Assembly: GCA_900660155.1 (NCBI GenBank) | Contig: CABFPE010000019.1 | Coordinates: 1,411,036 to 1,475,035 of the forward strand | Reading direction: 5' to 3' | DNA from: Hofstenia miamia | Taxonomy: Eukaryota > Xenacoelomorpha > Acoela > Hofsteniidae | DNA: 64,000 nt | In this document: positions 1-14,671 of the stretch, piece by piece | Layout of the letters: every line of letters begins with the position of its first letter | Position numbering within the stretch: position 1 is the stretch's first letter | Made by a program: the position numbers and the translations under genes | The notes under the pieces: model-generated | What the model saw: only the letters and a program-made list of their open reading frames with translations | Databases searched by the model: none | What the model was told of the DNA's origin: nothing

Positions 1-410
1 AAATACTTGAAGATAATGGTTATCCGCACAAATTAATCCAACAATATTCAAACACTTTATTTTGCAATAACAAAGAAGACAATACAATAGAAAAGCTTGA
101 TGAAACCAAGATCAATGTATATTTAAAGCTTCCTTATGTATGTAACCAAATTCTAAGTTTAAAAAAGAAAATAACAACTATGAATACAAATTTAAAATGG
201 ACAAAGATCGTTCCTACATTTACATCGTATAAAACTAAAGATATGTTCCAAAATAAAGATCCAATTCCAAAGAATTTAGTTTCCTCTGTTGTCTACAATT
301 ATAAATGTGATGATTGTGAAAAATCATACGTCGGGGAAACAAAACGGCATTTGGTAACAAGAATGAAGGAGCATATTAACGGACACCTAAGATCAGAAAT
401 ATTTATATAT
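1..410 (+). mobile_element. Penelope-like retroelement, 3' end of RT plus GIY-YIG endonuclease
   Basis: An open frame runs from position 3 through the window edge and carries the end of a reverse transcriptase linker followed by a GIY-YIG nuclease domain. The linker begins with ILEDNGYPHKLI, a pattern usual near the end of Penelope-like RT domains. The nuclease part has VVYNYKCDDCEKSYVGETKR followed by HLVTRMKEHI: the paired cysteines, the Tyr-Val-Gly core and the Arg and Glu-His residues expected of this family. In such elements the RT and nuclease are fused in one protein that copies RNA into a nicked target. Homology fades after about position 400, where the reading turns to hydrophobic non-family residues and stops at 536-538, so the copy is probably 3' truncated or joined to other DNA there. 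The 5' part lies outside the window. The family call is confident; the exact 3' boundary is not. Confidence 0.8.
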
Positions 411-948
411 TTCCCGCTTTTTGCTATGGAAAATGTTAAATTTGGCGAGAAACCGGCCTACATTTCTGAAGGCATTTATCAGGAATTGCTATTTTTTCCC
501 AAAATGCGTATTTTATTGCGATTACTCTCACAGTAATCACTCGAACTGAGAATGTTTTTCAGTTAAACTTACGAACGTGACCTTTTTCTAAATGCTTCGA
601 GCTATCAATTTGTAAAAAAAGATTTCGAGCTTTTAAATTGCTGTGGCAATTTGCTTTCGCAAATACTAGATTATTAATGATGAGAATCAATTTCTATGTG
701 TCTGTGACAAATATTACCTCCATAAATCATTTTTATAGTTCTGCCAAGAGGAGTAATCACAACTCTCAATGCAGATAAATGAAAGAATATAATTTGCATT
801 TTCTCAGTTGATTATGTAATATCATAGGTAACACGAACAATACGTACTTTATATTCTCTTTATACTGTACACGGTTGTTCAGTGCCAATGAATGTTGATT
901 CTGTTGGGAAGAGATATTCGTGTGATGTGGTTAGCGAGATGGTATGTG
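411..948. other. Non-coding stretch after the Penelope-like fragment
   Basis: AT-rich sequence with no recognisable coding region. The first part, to about 540, is the continuation of the open frame beyond the recognisable GIY-YIG domain and shows no family motif. I see no repeat ends or RNA gene in the rest. Confidence 0.4.
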
Positions 949-1127
949 CTTTGGATTTCAATAATACTAACAGGATGCGAACTGTACTTTTGTAATTGAC
1001 CAAAGTAGACTGAATGTAAGCGAAACGGTGAGGTAAGCATTTTTTCGCATTGATTGAATTTCACTGTGACTTAGTGCCAGTTCTTCCTGCTTTGCTCAAT
1101 TAAAAAAGTGTGCAGTTCACATCCTCT
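949..1127. repeat. Small MITE-like repeat, copy 1
   Basis: This stretch is clearly similar to 56948-57062 plus the bases just after 57519. Within it, AGGATGCGAACTG at about 972 is inverted at about 1111-1125 as CAGTTCACATCCT, so the core looks like a terminal-inverted-repeat element of about 155 bp. No convincing target-site duplication is visible. Copy 1 lacks the 444-bp insertion found in copy 2, so it serves as an unoccupied version of that site at about 1076-1088. Family unknown. Confidence 0.55.
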
Positions 1128-4100
1128 TATTTCTATGGAAATCCATCACCTATGTAAGACTTAGTTTCAGACAGTGTTTTAAACATGATTTTTTGAAATG
1201 TCTCTTGAAATATTTTTTTCAAATTCGTATAGAATTTTGTGAAAATTTTGGAAAAATAACTCTGTACATTCGTACTTCATAAACAACTTTCTAACAAAAA
1301 ATTCGCAAAACTTGCGTTTTGTTTACGTGTGCAAAACGCGAAATGAATATTGATAAATTTTGATTTCAGTAAAAGTGGTGTTTAAAAAGTTTTTTTAAGT
1401 ATAAACGTTTTTGCGTAATCTAGTAGGTTTGTTTATAAATTATGAGGAAGGTTGTCATTAATCAATTTTTAGTCATAATTCGTTAAAAAATGTTTTATTC
1501 GTGCTAAAGTTCAACTTACAAATTTAATTTTGAAATAATCTAAATATTCAAAATCCTTTATACATTAATTTCTTTAAAAAACCGTTCTATATCTTCACAT
1601 GAGATATTTTCTGATTTTTGTCGAGGTTCCATATTTTTTTGACTATTGTTTTTGTTAGGCTAGAATTTCTGCGATATTTTTACTATATTATTCCATATAG
1701 ATTTTAAAGTTTTTGACCTGTTTATTTTGTAAAAATTTGAATCCGTGTGTTATTCCTCATTCTCAACTGTTTGGTATGCTATTGTTTTTGAAATAAGCCT
1801 GTTATACTGACGGCAACGTGTTTAGATATAATTGTGAGTCATAAAGTGAGTATGAAAGCCTTTAAAGCTCACTTCTGCTAATTGTCTTCAGCAGTCTCTG
1901 AGGAGTAATTTAACGTAAATGAATTTCGTTTTGAAAGATTTTTCAATTTTAAACTCCCATGTTCTAAGCCTAAATTTAACTGCTAATAGTGCGTCCGATA
2001 TTCTTTTATAAATCATTTAAATCAACATGTAATTTTATGACTAGGGCGCATAAAAGTCATTCAAGTAAACATGTTTTTTCTGTCAAAACACGTTTCAAAG
2101 TTTTTTTATCTGAAGAGCGCGAATTGTGCATTTATTTAGCATGGTTGTAATTTCAAAAAAGTCAAAAATATTTTCTTAGATCAAAGCTTCACTTTTAGAT
2201 CCAAATATGGTTAAAATCGACTATTTAATTCATAAATTTCTATATTTTCATGAAAATCAAAATTTGAATTCAAGATAAACTTGATGTATTAATGGCATTC
2301 GTGAATATAGTTTTTCATAGTTCGAAACTTCTATTGAAAACTATAAACGGTATATTTTGTCATTTGTAAACAGTACTTTGTAATTTTTTATCCCTTAAAT
2401 GCATAGCCAGAGTCGATTTAACCTAGTGCACTGTTTACAAAGTTAATTTTGTTGTTTTCCTCAAACAGTAAATTTTATTAGATCTACGAATTTACTAGAA
2501 TAGTACGTAAATGTAATATCATTGACATCATGGGTTAAAATGACTCATGTCATTCATTAACATTGGTGAAATATGTTATGCATTTACGAGTTAAGCAATA
2601 CATGCTGAGTTCGAAGTCGTTTTAATCTTAGGTCAAAATTTCTTAGTTTTATGATTCATTTTTGAGGTCAGAATACTAAAGTTTTAGATCAAAAAATTTA
2701 GTTTGGGCGTGTGTGTATATGTATTAGATCAACCCATTAAAAGATGTCTGTTTGTGTCACCCATTTTGCTTTTAGGCTAATTCAAACATAAGGGAAAAAC
2801 TTTTTAAGCATGTCAGTATAGTTTCTAGTTTGAGTTGAGTTTCTGAAAGCATTGCACTGAATTTTCATTACTAATTTAGGATTTTTGCAATATAATTTAT
2901 TTGAGCCTTATAACGAAATTGAGTTAGGCATGGCCTTGGTTTGGATATTTTAATCTTGTTTTTGGCCTGGTCTTTGCTCTACAATATTTGCCCGTTATCA
3001 AAATCTGCACGTAACGTAGACTCAATTATTTATTTTAATTGTGCAATATAAAAAGTGATAGGGTATGATAATGTAATTCACTTTCTCTTTGGATTGGCCC
3101 TACGCAATCCTTTGAATAGTCAATTGTTAAGTTACGTCATTGCAATTTGATCAAAAGTTCGTTAAATATCTAATTGACCACTAGCGTTTTGACTTTGTAA
3201 TAATATCATCGCCAATATAGTCTTTGCCAATTGCCATCATGCCTCTGTGAATGTATGTTGATGTGATTGCCTATTTGTGAAAAATGTACAACTAACACAA
3301 ACTCGGTTGCAAATTTTTTCTTATTTGGACAACGCTTCTGTCATCTTTGTTTCAGGAATGTACCTCTATTGTTGTATTGAAGAGTTTATATATGCTATCT
3401 TGCTTTTCACTTACATAACGATGTCAGACTGATCCAAATTTTTAATTGTTACATTTCGTCTGCTATGTATATCAATGTTTCGCTTGTTAATATATGAACT
3501 CATACACATTCGCAAATATTTATTTATTTTGCAAAATTCGTGCAAAAAGTTTTTCCTAAAGATTATTTACAAGAATAAGCATCGAGCATTTTCACCAAAT
3601 GGCGAAATCTTTTGTTTGGCCGAAATTTACTTTCTTATTATGTATTATTTTAATTCAAAATGGCATTTTCTGATTATTTATTGAATTTTTTTATGGTTAT
3701 TTTATTCATATCAGAATACAATGCACAGTATTAAACCAGTCTGCGATTCTCTCCAACAAATCAATTTTAGGTTGTAAACCCTTTGTTGCCCTAGTTTAAA
3801 TTGGTCAGTTTTACAACGTCCACTGCGGGGATTCTTAATAAACACTTAAAAGATTATCATACGTCAGAAATATTCAAATTTCGCTTTAATCGGCGGCGGC
3901 TTTTGAGATGGTATCTAAATTGAACTGTTCCTTCGCGATAACACGGTTTTATGATTACCGGTTTCATTATAATACTTAATTAGCGATTTTATCGCTTTTA
4001 TTTTCACTACAAAGCTAGTGCCTCCATCTGAAAAGTGATCTACGTTATCTCTCAACCCCTGCGTTCTTATGTAAACACAGATGGCTCGATAATCAACGCG

Positions 4101-5583
4101 AATGAAAAGTTAAATGTCCATTGTTTACCTTCCATAAAAATTAATAAATTCATCCATTCCTTTTGCAAATATTAGTGACAAACACTCTATGTGATATTCT
4201 TCACACCCCAATCTCATGTTAAAGACTTTCACGTTGCCAATTAAAGATTTAGTAGTTACATTCATTGTTTACCCCGCCTTTCTCTTGATTTCATTAATAA
4301 TATGACAATACTCTTATTCCAACGTACTTTTTTAGTTTTACTAATTTATGGAATATTTAGGGCTTTCTGTTTTCATTGTGTAGGCTTTTATCAGATTTCT
4401 CAAATTTCAGTGCTTTATCTAAGGACCTGCGAGTGGGCTTTTGAGTTCATGTAGGAGCACTCTGAAAAGATCCAGTCAGGTTTCTTCTGTTACTTTGAAA
4501 CTCATGAAAATCAAAGTTTTATAATACTACGAAAAAAATCTAAAAAAATAGGTTTGACTGCACTCAACAAACATACGCTATTTGAAAGATGTTTGAAGCA
4601 CCCGCTTAAAATCTTTTCTTCAATATTTTTCAGTTGGTTTTGCACTTTCTGCTTTCAACCTCTAATTCAGTGCATCACTGTTGATGTTTATTTGAAATTG
4701 GAAATTGATGAAAAAAAATTTCCATACAAGCTCGCTTGCCCAAAATATATTATGATCAAGAAATTTTGTGTATCACTTGCATTAACTTATACTCCGATGT
4801 AGGGATCGTGTGATTGACAATCAGTTTCTGAAAAAATTTATTAAGCGCTTTAAGTATTTTTGTAAAAACTACTCTTTCTAACTCAAGAAAATTCGGCGAA
4901 AATTTTTATTGAGAATTTAGCGCCGAAATGAATTCTACACCGAAACGCTTCCTGTAATGTGCATATATTTACATATACATGCCAATTCTTTCTAGAAGAC
5001 ATTGGGATGGCATGAATACTGGTTGAGATTTGATTGAAGGACATGCTTGTTAAGATTGTGGTTTATACACGCGTGTTCCTTTCTTTTCAGTGTTTTATTC
5101 TTTGGAACAATGCTTTAATGCCATGCATAAATTTCTCGCACTGTTACCATTTTAAATATTTATAATGCTTGATTAAAACTTTTTTCGCAATGTCTACACT
5201 ACAGCTATTCTCTCATTCAATGCGCATAACGATTCACTTTATAGACTGGTTAATGTGCATTTACCAAATTTACCAATATTTACCTCCAAATAACCAAATT
5301 AGTGCGTTTTTCTCCGCATATTAGTTTTGAATGAAAGTACTGGAGTCTACCTGATTGGAATTTTCAATTTAAAATTTCTAGCATTTTTGAAGCAAACTCA
5401 GGGCTCGGTATGGCGTATGAATGAAGCTGATGGGAAAATGTCAGTTACAAATATCTGATTAAAGAGAGGTTTTTGATATATTTGTGGACCTGTGGTTTAT
5501 CTAAGATTGTAGATTTTGAAAAATCTCATGGGTGGGGAGGGGGTTATTAAATTTCGTATATAGTAAGACCTAAAAATATTTAT

Positions 5584-5587
<4 letters not shown>
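1128..5587. other. Gene-free AT-rich DNA
   Basis: About 4.5 kb without an exon, RNA gene or transposon end that I can support. Open frames here are short, rich in Phe, Ile and Lys and explained by base composition. It could be intergenic DNA or an upstream intron of the gene whose first visible exon is at 17210. Confidence 0.4.
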
Positions 5588-5630
<43 letters not shown>

Positions 5631-5631
5631 A
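5588..5631. repeat. (TA)n microsatellite
   Basis: A nearly pure TA dinucleotide run with one interrupting TT. It shows no gene association. Confidence 0.9.
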
Positions 5632-8600
5632 GTGGTTGAATTATGATCTACTATGAACGCTTAAATATATATAAAAGTTATGGTTAAACGTTTAAAAATG
5701 AAGTGAATTTTATGTTGTGATTGAACAGCTCCTTGGTATACAGAAGCCTTTTTGAGAATAGCTAGTGGAATTAGTCTCTTAATTTCCCATGTCAACTGTC
5801 CTATTGATTGATTTCGTTAAGTATTGTGGTGTGGCCCCGTGGGATACCATGTGATCCCATAATTTCCATTATTTACGTCATTTACATCAATATTTTCCAA
5901 AAATTGCACCAAGTTGAATTTTTAAAAACTGAGAAATCATTAAGAAAACCCCTTAAATTTTAATTCCAGTTATACATGTATACTGGACTGACCTCTCTGA
6001 AATATTTCACTGCACAACAATATTCCATGACTCTAAACGCTCCGCGGACCCTTAATTAGTTAACTCTTGTCCAAATATGGGCTGGTTCTGAAACGTGGAT
6101 GACGCACTATTCCAATGTTTTCAACATGCGTTTTTATTGGAGCATTCGCTCTTGACAAATTATTGGATGTAGATTGTAGGATGGTGAAGAATTGATCTGC
6201 AGATCGAATATTGAATTGCGATGCGTCTGATATTAATTTCTGTGACAAGAGTCACTCACGTTCCGGTTTAAGATTTTTATTAGTTTTCTACGTGTAGAGC
6301 CTACTTTCACAATCCAATATATCTACTAACCAGCGAATTTAATTAAAGCGATTCAATTTCACCAGCCCCTTATCCCCCACCATTCACAAATTTACATTTT
6401 TCATTTCTCACGACACCCGAAATCCGCTGATTTTAATTGTGCTTTAAGAATTCATATTTGTATCGCATGCAAAGGCTTCGATATTATTATGTGCTTTATT
6501 TTTATCTGAATTTTGTTACACTCCGCTGCAGAACGCATTTAAAAATTTTAAGGAAATCTTTTGAAATAGCATTTATATTCAGCTGTCTGCTATCAATTCA
6601 ATTATACTGGTATTTGTGGAGAAAAGACCATAGCTATATTTATAGTTTTGAACCTCAACATGAGTTGGATTTTGCTGACCTATGACCTTTGCTGTNATAT
6701 ATATATAGCATCACTTTGAAATTTTCCGTTTGTAGGTACATTGCAAATCACGATCGAGCAGACTGATGTTAATCTATATTTTCAGTCAAATTATGTCATT
6801 TTATCAATAAACCAAGTTTTGTTTAATTCAGCCAATTTTCGGCCGAAATATGCAGCCTCTGATTAGTTTTGTGTTTTATCATGTTGGAAATACCAACCCA
6901 CAAAATCTATTTTATATATAAATACTGAGATCTGCTTCCTTCTTGAAAATGCATTTAATTAAACTTCACCGCAACTGAATTCAACTAAATTTAAAAAATT
7001 ATGATTTTGAAGTCAATTTTTGAAATTGACAATGAACGCATCTGAGTTTATGTAAACGTTTTTTACTAATTGAAGACGATTGTAGTCGATATAATTTACA
7101 ATGGCTTGTTAAATGCCATTGAAAAGTCCTCAATTTTTTTTCGTAAGAATCTGCCTCTTTTAATATTATCTAAAGATAATATCTCAAAATATATTTCCCA
7201 CATAACGCGTCATAATTTTCTTTTCGAAGAAATTTTTTTGACAGTTAATTTTTCATTCTTTTAATACACGTGTTCATGCAATTTGCCGTGTGAATTCTAC
7301 ACATCCTTCCATATGATTCATATTTTTATGCTTTTTGTAATTTTGGCCAAAATAACAATTTAATGGACTATCTGCAACCCACCTCATCTAAGAAATAAAC
7401 ATAAGTTGGATTTATCTCAAAATCAGATTGTCACCACATGGGAAATTTTAACGATTAGAAGTCATACATGTTTGAGAGGTTTTGAGATGAAGAGGCTAAG
7501 TTCAACTTTGAACGTCTAATGTTGAATTTTTTGAAACATTTTTTCTTTTGTTTGAAATTTTGTATCCAGGGTATTACATATAATAGTTTGTTCTTACGTT
7601 ACTTGTTAAAGATGACTAACTTGCTGCTACTGCTAATTTGACTGATGATGGTTCCCATGATCTTTATTTACTTAACTCTTTTTTAAAAATGTTCTTAAGT
7701 GCATTGGCACTTAACGATTTCTAGACGTATTTTTTCACAGTGAAGAAGAGTCGTTGTAATTAAAAAAGTAGTGCGAGTTTTCCAACCTTGAGTATAATTT
7801 GCCTGTTTAATGTGTTAATGTTGATAATGAGTTTTTGTTATATATATATGCTGCGGAGTTATTGTATGACGAAGATCAATACGCGGTACTGAACATTTTT
7901 TAGTTTCTCCAAATCCCTACGTTCGTAAAGGAGGCTGAACAATGAAACAACGAGAGTTACTAACTAAATCATTTGATTTATTTAGTGAATCCAAATATTA
8001 TAATATGAAATATTATTCTTTCTTGTCCTTAATTTCTAGTGGTGAGGCCTTCTTAGGGAGGGGGAGGAGGTAGCTCGTTTAGGCGTTACATAGGAGGGAG
8101 GTAACAAGTAACAATACCTTTAGAAAATTGTGGCAACGAGAAGGGGTCGAAATTTTACTTGTTATGCAGACGTCATATATGTATGACAGTCAAATTTAGA
8201 CTTAAGCAATGGAACATTGCCAATTATGAAGTATCACAAGTACGTGTGCAACATATATTTTAACAAAATATAGCTTTTTTCAAAATTTTCATAAATTACT
8301 GCGAATTATTAGTTCAATATAATTCACAGTTCCTCCAAAACTATTACTTACGGATTTAAATTTGTTTAAAAAATAAAACAAAAGATAATCCTCTCTGTAT
8401 ATTATAGGTTAGCGTTACTAAAGTCGACAGTTATATGCTGAAAACTCAATCCGTTGCCATTCTTGTAACCCTCCGGTTATCATTAATATATTTATGGGAT
8501 CACGTTATAAATGTGTCGAGATCTATGCAGAATGAAGACATATAGTCTTCAATTCCCCAACTATCTAATAATGTAGCCTATATACCATGTGGCCATAAAC

Positions 8601-11600
8601 CAGAAATCTAATTTCTTCCAGTTGTGCAGTAAGGCACGAAAATATTGATAAATATTTAATAATGCACTTGTTTCTACCGTTTTACCTGTTTTCGTTGTTC
8701 TTAGAAATTGACTGCATTTGCTTAAATTGTTTATCGCGGTCTTTCCTATGACTCCACGGTATAAAGTATCACATTCTAAGTTTCTGCTAATGTATTTCAA
8801 CTTTATCTTTCACGCAGATTCAATTGTCCAATATATTACAAATTTAGCCAAGGTTGGAATTGGAAGTGTATTGACCCCAACCACATTGGCCAATAGATTG
8901 GGTAAACGGGTTTGTCGTATTGGCTAATCGTTCATTTTAATTTAGAGTATCCAATACTTATTTAACCATTACAACTGATTACAAGTCGATCAAATTGCTG
9001 ACTGTGCTACTAGGTTGCCAGTCCATAAATTCTTCAAAAATGTTGTTTTTAAATATGTACTCTTAAATTTATGGCATATTCAAACAATTTTGGTTTATGT
9101 CCGCAAATTACTGGGAATGGAATACATGATTTTGTGTTGGCCAGCGTATTCAAAGACAAAAATGCACTGAAAAAGTTTAATTAGTTTTAATTAAAGGACT
9201 GCTCTGACTTTAGCTCAATCTAACATGAAAACCTTTTTAAAGAACTAAGTACTCAAAGTAGCAAAGCGAAGAAAAAAATTGAAAGCCGCGATGGAAAGCC
9301 TAATTGAAGTTGTAGTCAATGTTTCTCAAAATTTAATAACAAAATGTAATTGTTGTGTTTTAGTCTATTATGTCTTTGTAATGGTAGCTGGATGACAGCT
9401 ATTACAAACACACTTAAAAACACAATTCAAGAATTTCTGACTGGAATTGAACATTAAATTTAGTTATTAAATTGCTTTACTAGTAAAACACTTTTTCAAG
9501 ATATAACGTTCTCTTTTTGTTTTATATTAAAAACAAGTAAAAGCATTTACATTGTTAGCACATTGATTTGTGTTGGAATTTGGATGTGAAATGTTTTTTA
9601 TAATATTACCGAACAATTTCTCGTTTGTCAATCTTCGAGATTTTAAGTTTATAGGCTTAGGGGGAGAATCCAAATAATTTTGAGCAGTAGTTACTAGTAC
9701 GTTTTTCATTAACGCATAGACGTCATATTTATTAGGATAATTCTTCCAGAGATGTTCTTACGCAGATTTATAAAATGATTTAATTGTTTGTTTATTCAAC
9801 ACACAAGCATTTAGCTGTTTTTTAAAGTTGGCTAATTTATGAAAAAACTTAGTTTTTTATGTGTGACTATAATATAGTTCAATTACAAAATGGTTTCAAC
9901 ATTTTAGCTGTTTTTCAAAAATAATTTCATATGGCAGGCGAATGAAATGCCATAACCTTGTAGGACGTTAAAAATCAGAGATTTTTACCGACTTTACCTG
10001 CATCGACGTTGAGGATTGGATCGAGTTCGGGCTCAATAATTTGAATTTGGGTCAGGTTTTATCGGTTACGCTCAGGGAGCAGGTTACGTCGGGTAATTGT
10101 TGGGTATGATAATCTGGATAAAATGCAATGCTTCGCATTTATTTGTTTGCAGTTCATATACATTTTATATTGAGTATTTTGTTTTCTTCGAGTCTGGTCA
10201 GGTCGAGTAAGTGATAGATATCTTGTCCCATAGGAAGCATGATTGCTACAGTATTTATAACTGAGTTTTTCAAGTACAGCGATGTGTTTGTGTTTTTTTA
10301 TAATATAATCAATACTGCTTCTACTTCAATATTCAATTTCAAAATTTTAGGTGTGCTTGAACTCATTTAGCTATTAACGCTAAGTTTGTTACCTATCTTT
10401 AAAATCTAGTAGTCTGCTGAGTCTAAAACCATTTTCTTTTGAATGTAATACAAACTTGCCATTTCCTCAATTTTGTTATGCATATGCAGTTAGTAAACTT
10501 TGAGGCAAGAAAAATATAACCGAATACTCTTATGTATACATTTATTGGTACCAGTAGCCCTACCCTATGCACTTCTCCAAACATCTTAAGTTAGGAAGTT
10601 TATGTGAGATATTTCTACGTTTCAGACATTTTTCAAGTTCTTTGTAAATATGATACTATGGTGTCAAAGGCTGATAAAGATCCTTTGTCAAACATCATGC
10701 TAAATTTTGCATTCAGTAAGTCATTCGAAATAATTTCATCATTGGTAAGTTTTCATGCAGAAAAGATCATCACCATTTACAAAGTCTTAATAGGCCTTGT
10801 CATACTTTTAGTGTGAAGATCATTTTAAAACTAAAAAATAAGTTGATTGTTACATTGTTAAACTCATACATGAGATCGAAAGATAGTTGTCGGAACGATA
10901 CCAATTAACCATTTAAATTGGACTTTCATCACGTTGTGTACTTTATAGTACTCACCAAGGGTAGACATGGATTGGGTATACTCGCGTGGGTTGCGGGTAT
11001 GACTTTTGTTATAAATCCGGGTGCAGTTATGGGTAGGGTAAACTTAAAAAAATATGCGGGTAGTATTGCGGTTAGAAAATTCAGGCGCTAAAATAATAAG
11101 GCACTAAATAATTGGTGTGCATCTCAGCGGAAAGTTTTCGAATTAGCAAAGTAACAGCTTATTTAAACTACGCTACGTGTCCATAATTATGATTTTCACA
11201 CTTTGCAACGCGCGCGCATCTCAGTGAATGTTTTGTAATGGTTTCTAACATACCCAACTTTGTCTAACATACGGAAAAATTAGTTTTCGGAAGGCTTAAT
11301 TGGGCCGAAATCTCATTAATTAATTAGGCTTGGGCTTAAATTTTGGGGCCATTTCAATCTGATTGTCTGTAATTTTACATTCGTTGAGTTTTGGAATTTT
11401 AAATTATTTTGCGAAAAACAAAGAATTCAAGAAATACTCTGACGTTGATTGGAATCCATTTATGGCAAGTATAGGCATTTTAGTATAACGAGTGCTTATT
11501 CATGTAATTATAGCCTCGCTCCAAATTGAGACTGTAATTGGCGTTATCAATGGATGGAGATGGTGCAAGGGGCATTTGCAATGTTGCATTTGATAATGTG

Positions 11601-14600
11601 AAAGTTGGTTTACAGGCATTAATGTTGATTGGTAGTAGAGTCCGTGAGAAATGCCAATATCCAATGACGTAGACGCCGTAACTGATTGTTCAATCGATTT
11701 TCTCTTAAAATGTTTAATGAATTGGGATGCAATCAATACTGCGAGTTTTTTATTTTCATTTGACATGAATCTGTTTTATTTGTCACTTCTTTCATACCAA
11801 CAATATTTCGTCCCCATGCACTTCAAATTTGCGCTTTAATTCAATTTGTATTATGCAGATTTATAATAATTTTCAATAATAATTTTATCTTTCGTCTGAT
11901 AAATTCTCATTTAAATACGCATTTCTGCATCATATCAATTTCGCGATAATTCTATCGTTTTACACCTGACTCTACCTGCCCTCTTCATACATCTCCACAT
12001 TCTTTTTGATGTTTATCTCTACGTTAAAAAATGTAGTTAATTAAAATGCTGTATTAATAATATTGCCATCTAATAACTGAAATTAATGAAAATTCGATTA
12101 ATTAATTATTTCTTCAGTATAAAACAATAGTTGATTTTTGCACGGGTGTGACAGCGAGGGCATTGAACTTCTCCATCTGTATGATGCCACAACATTCTAA
12201 CCCATAACAATGGGAATTATTAATAAGTCCTATAACCGCTTTAAAATGGTTGAAGGCCATCTGAATGAGTTATAAGGAAGTGACATACCACATGATTGCA
12301 GAATCGCGCATATGGATTACTATCACTAAATAGGTTAGGGTTAGGTTGGAAGAATATATACATTACGACACCCTTATTACTCATTTAAGTCGAAGTACTT
12401 TATTTCTTATTTTTGGTTTACGTCACCATGTCAAATGAAAGTCATTATAAGCACCAATTTCCACGTTTTGCAAGTCATCACTAATGGCAAAATATGCATG
12501 TATCACTTCACCCTTTGATTTTGATATCAACTTTGCCAAGGACCCTGTTTGCGATTGTTTGTGTGAATGTTTGATAGTAACAAAACTATGGATTCCTTGA
12601 TTCAAAAGTGCACATCAACTCGCGAAAACATGATAAATTTTCTGATTGCTTCGAATTGTAGTTTGTATTTTGCAAAAATATCATTTATTAAGATTAATAA
12701 GTTTTATTACAATTTGTGGATCTTTTTGAATAATTTGTAATTTAATCGATGGATCCCCTCTTTAATGCATTAACTGCACACACGCTTTCTCAACCTTTAT
12801 TAATCAATTTATAATTGTGATGTGTGCGTTGATTGAGTCGCCATGTAATTTAAAAATGTGCATGCGTTCCTCTAAAAATAAGTGACGCGAAGGAGTGTTT
12901 TTCTCCGCTATTGCTGCTGCCTGGGGGCTTCAGTGGTCCATTGTGAAGTAATTTGTGGTGTTTAGACGTGATTTCTAATTCGCAGCACAGCCTCAAATGT
13001 AGTTAAGATATTGATTTTAGAAAAAGCAGCGCTTGATTCTTTGGGGAGTTTTTATCAATTCTTTTATATTCTTACGCATTCCAACACTTCTCCTCTTTAA
13101 TCATCCCCATTAAACTTAGTGATAGTGACGCTAGCCTCCCGCGTTCACATTTATTATAATAATATTTTCCAATCGCTTCCATTTAACTTTCAAAAGCATG
13201 TTAATCCCCTCATTTTATTATTAAATTGATTGGAAAGTGCCTCTATGTCTTCCATTTCAATTTCCCGTATTAGTAATTATAATTTTAATAAGAAGTTGTT
13301 TCTACTAATGAGGAAAATTAGTACACTAGCTATTTTAAGCATCTTCATAAAATTCAACATTTACCTAAAATGTATCTTTTAAAATTATAGATTATCGGCC
13401 GAACCTCTGCATCGCAAATTAACAGAATTCATATACATTAAATGATGGAAAAAGTGGGATTAAATGGGAAAGTTATATATTCTGAAACTATTTAACTCAT
13501 AAATGTAAATTCCAATATAAATGAGTGGGTTCCACGAAAATGATGCATATTTGGGAGCAAACAGCATTAAAGATACTCTTGTTGTAATTGGAGTAGAATT
13601 TCAGATCGATAGGCTATTGTTGTCTTTGGTTGTTGAAACTTTATCGCTGAAAGTTGATGTACAGTAGTTGTAGCAGTGTTTGTTGAAGGTTATCTAGAAT
13701 GTTCCTATATAAGATCAATATTTGTTATGTTCTCTTTTGTGTTCACAATCTATCATCCATATTTATACCAGTGTCAATTTTATCAATCAATATTTAATAT
13801 GCTTTTAGTACATCAATTTCCCGATTTCGAGTAAGACATAGTGTTTGCTGAACACATTCAAAGATAATTTTTTAATGTTGAAGTATAGAGTACCGCATAT
13901 CAAAGTTTGATTAAAGTTTTTTAGTACTTTATATTAAGTAATTCAAGCAGAAATGACTCAAAGTTTTTAATGGATATGATGCTTAAAATCATCTCGTCAA
14001 AGTACATATTAAGAGTGCATTTTCTTTTCCCACTGTTTGTATTTAAGAAGTTAAATCAACGCAAACTGATAATTAGAGAAACAAGGTTTTATTGATTTCT
14101 CCTTCCATCACACATTTGCAAATTGCTTCGCTAAAATGGCATAATTAAACAAAACGAGATGAAATCTCTCTTTATGCTACTAATTGGCGTTTGTATTGAT
14201 TCTTTCGCAGCAATTAACTACTAATTAAATCTCGTTAGCTGCAGACGAAATGATTGACAACAAGTTGAAATGCGAGACGTGGTGTGATTGCTGAATTTAA
14301 TGAAATTTTCATTTTGATGGTGATATTTGTGTAACAATAGAAAACATGTCAAACAATTTCCGTACAGGTGTAAAAAAATTTATTAATTCTTCACATTCTT
14401 CCAGACTATATTGTTTAAAAATATTTATTCAAGATGGATTTTTATTCTTTTGTTTCGATGAACAGCTATTGAAAAAATAAATTTAAAAGCAATTTGCGCG
14501 TAGATAGAAGATCTTGAGTGTAGCTGTCAACTAGGTAATATCTGAAAATTCCATTGCACAGATAATTTCATTTCGTATATTGTGAAATGTATGCCTCTTT

Positions 14601-14635
14601 GTAATGTTTAGTATTTGCAGGCATGCTTAACAACA
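5632..14635. other. Gene-free AT-rich DNA, about 9 kb
   Basis: No exon or complete element is supported. Short GC-richer patches with runs of GGGT occur near 10010-10110 and 10970-11060 and resemble decayed transposon ends, but I found no matching partner ends. A single N at 6696 sits at the start of a short TA run. Minus-strand open frames at 8561-8800 and 12423-12605 look slightly protein-like but have no recognisable domain. Homeodomain-core motifs (TAATTA) are common, as expected from composition alone. Confidence 0.4.
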
Positions 14636-14636
14636 N

Positions 14637-14668
<32 letters not shown>
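14637..14668. repeat. (TA)n microsatellite beside an N
   Basis: A pure TA run directly after the single N at 14636. It adjoins the Tc1-like relic, which belongs to a superfamily that inserts at TA dinucleotides, so the true repeat length and junction are uncertain. Confidence 0.9.

Positions 14669-14671
<3 letters not shown>

Noticed and set aside
8561-8800. 79-codon minus-strand open frame (NLECDTLYRGVIGKTAINNL)
   Set aside because: Looks like it could be old retroelement coding sequence, but no diagnostic residues.
10970-11060. GGGTA-rich patch (AAGGGTAGACATGGATTGGG)
   Set aside because: Resembles a transposon end but has no detectable partner.
12336-12355. AGGTTAGGGTTAGGTTGG, telomere-like
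   Set aside because: Only about three imperfect units in the middle of unique DNA; most likely chance.
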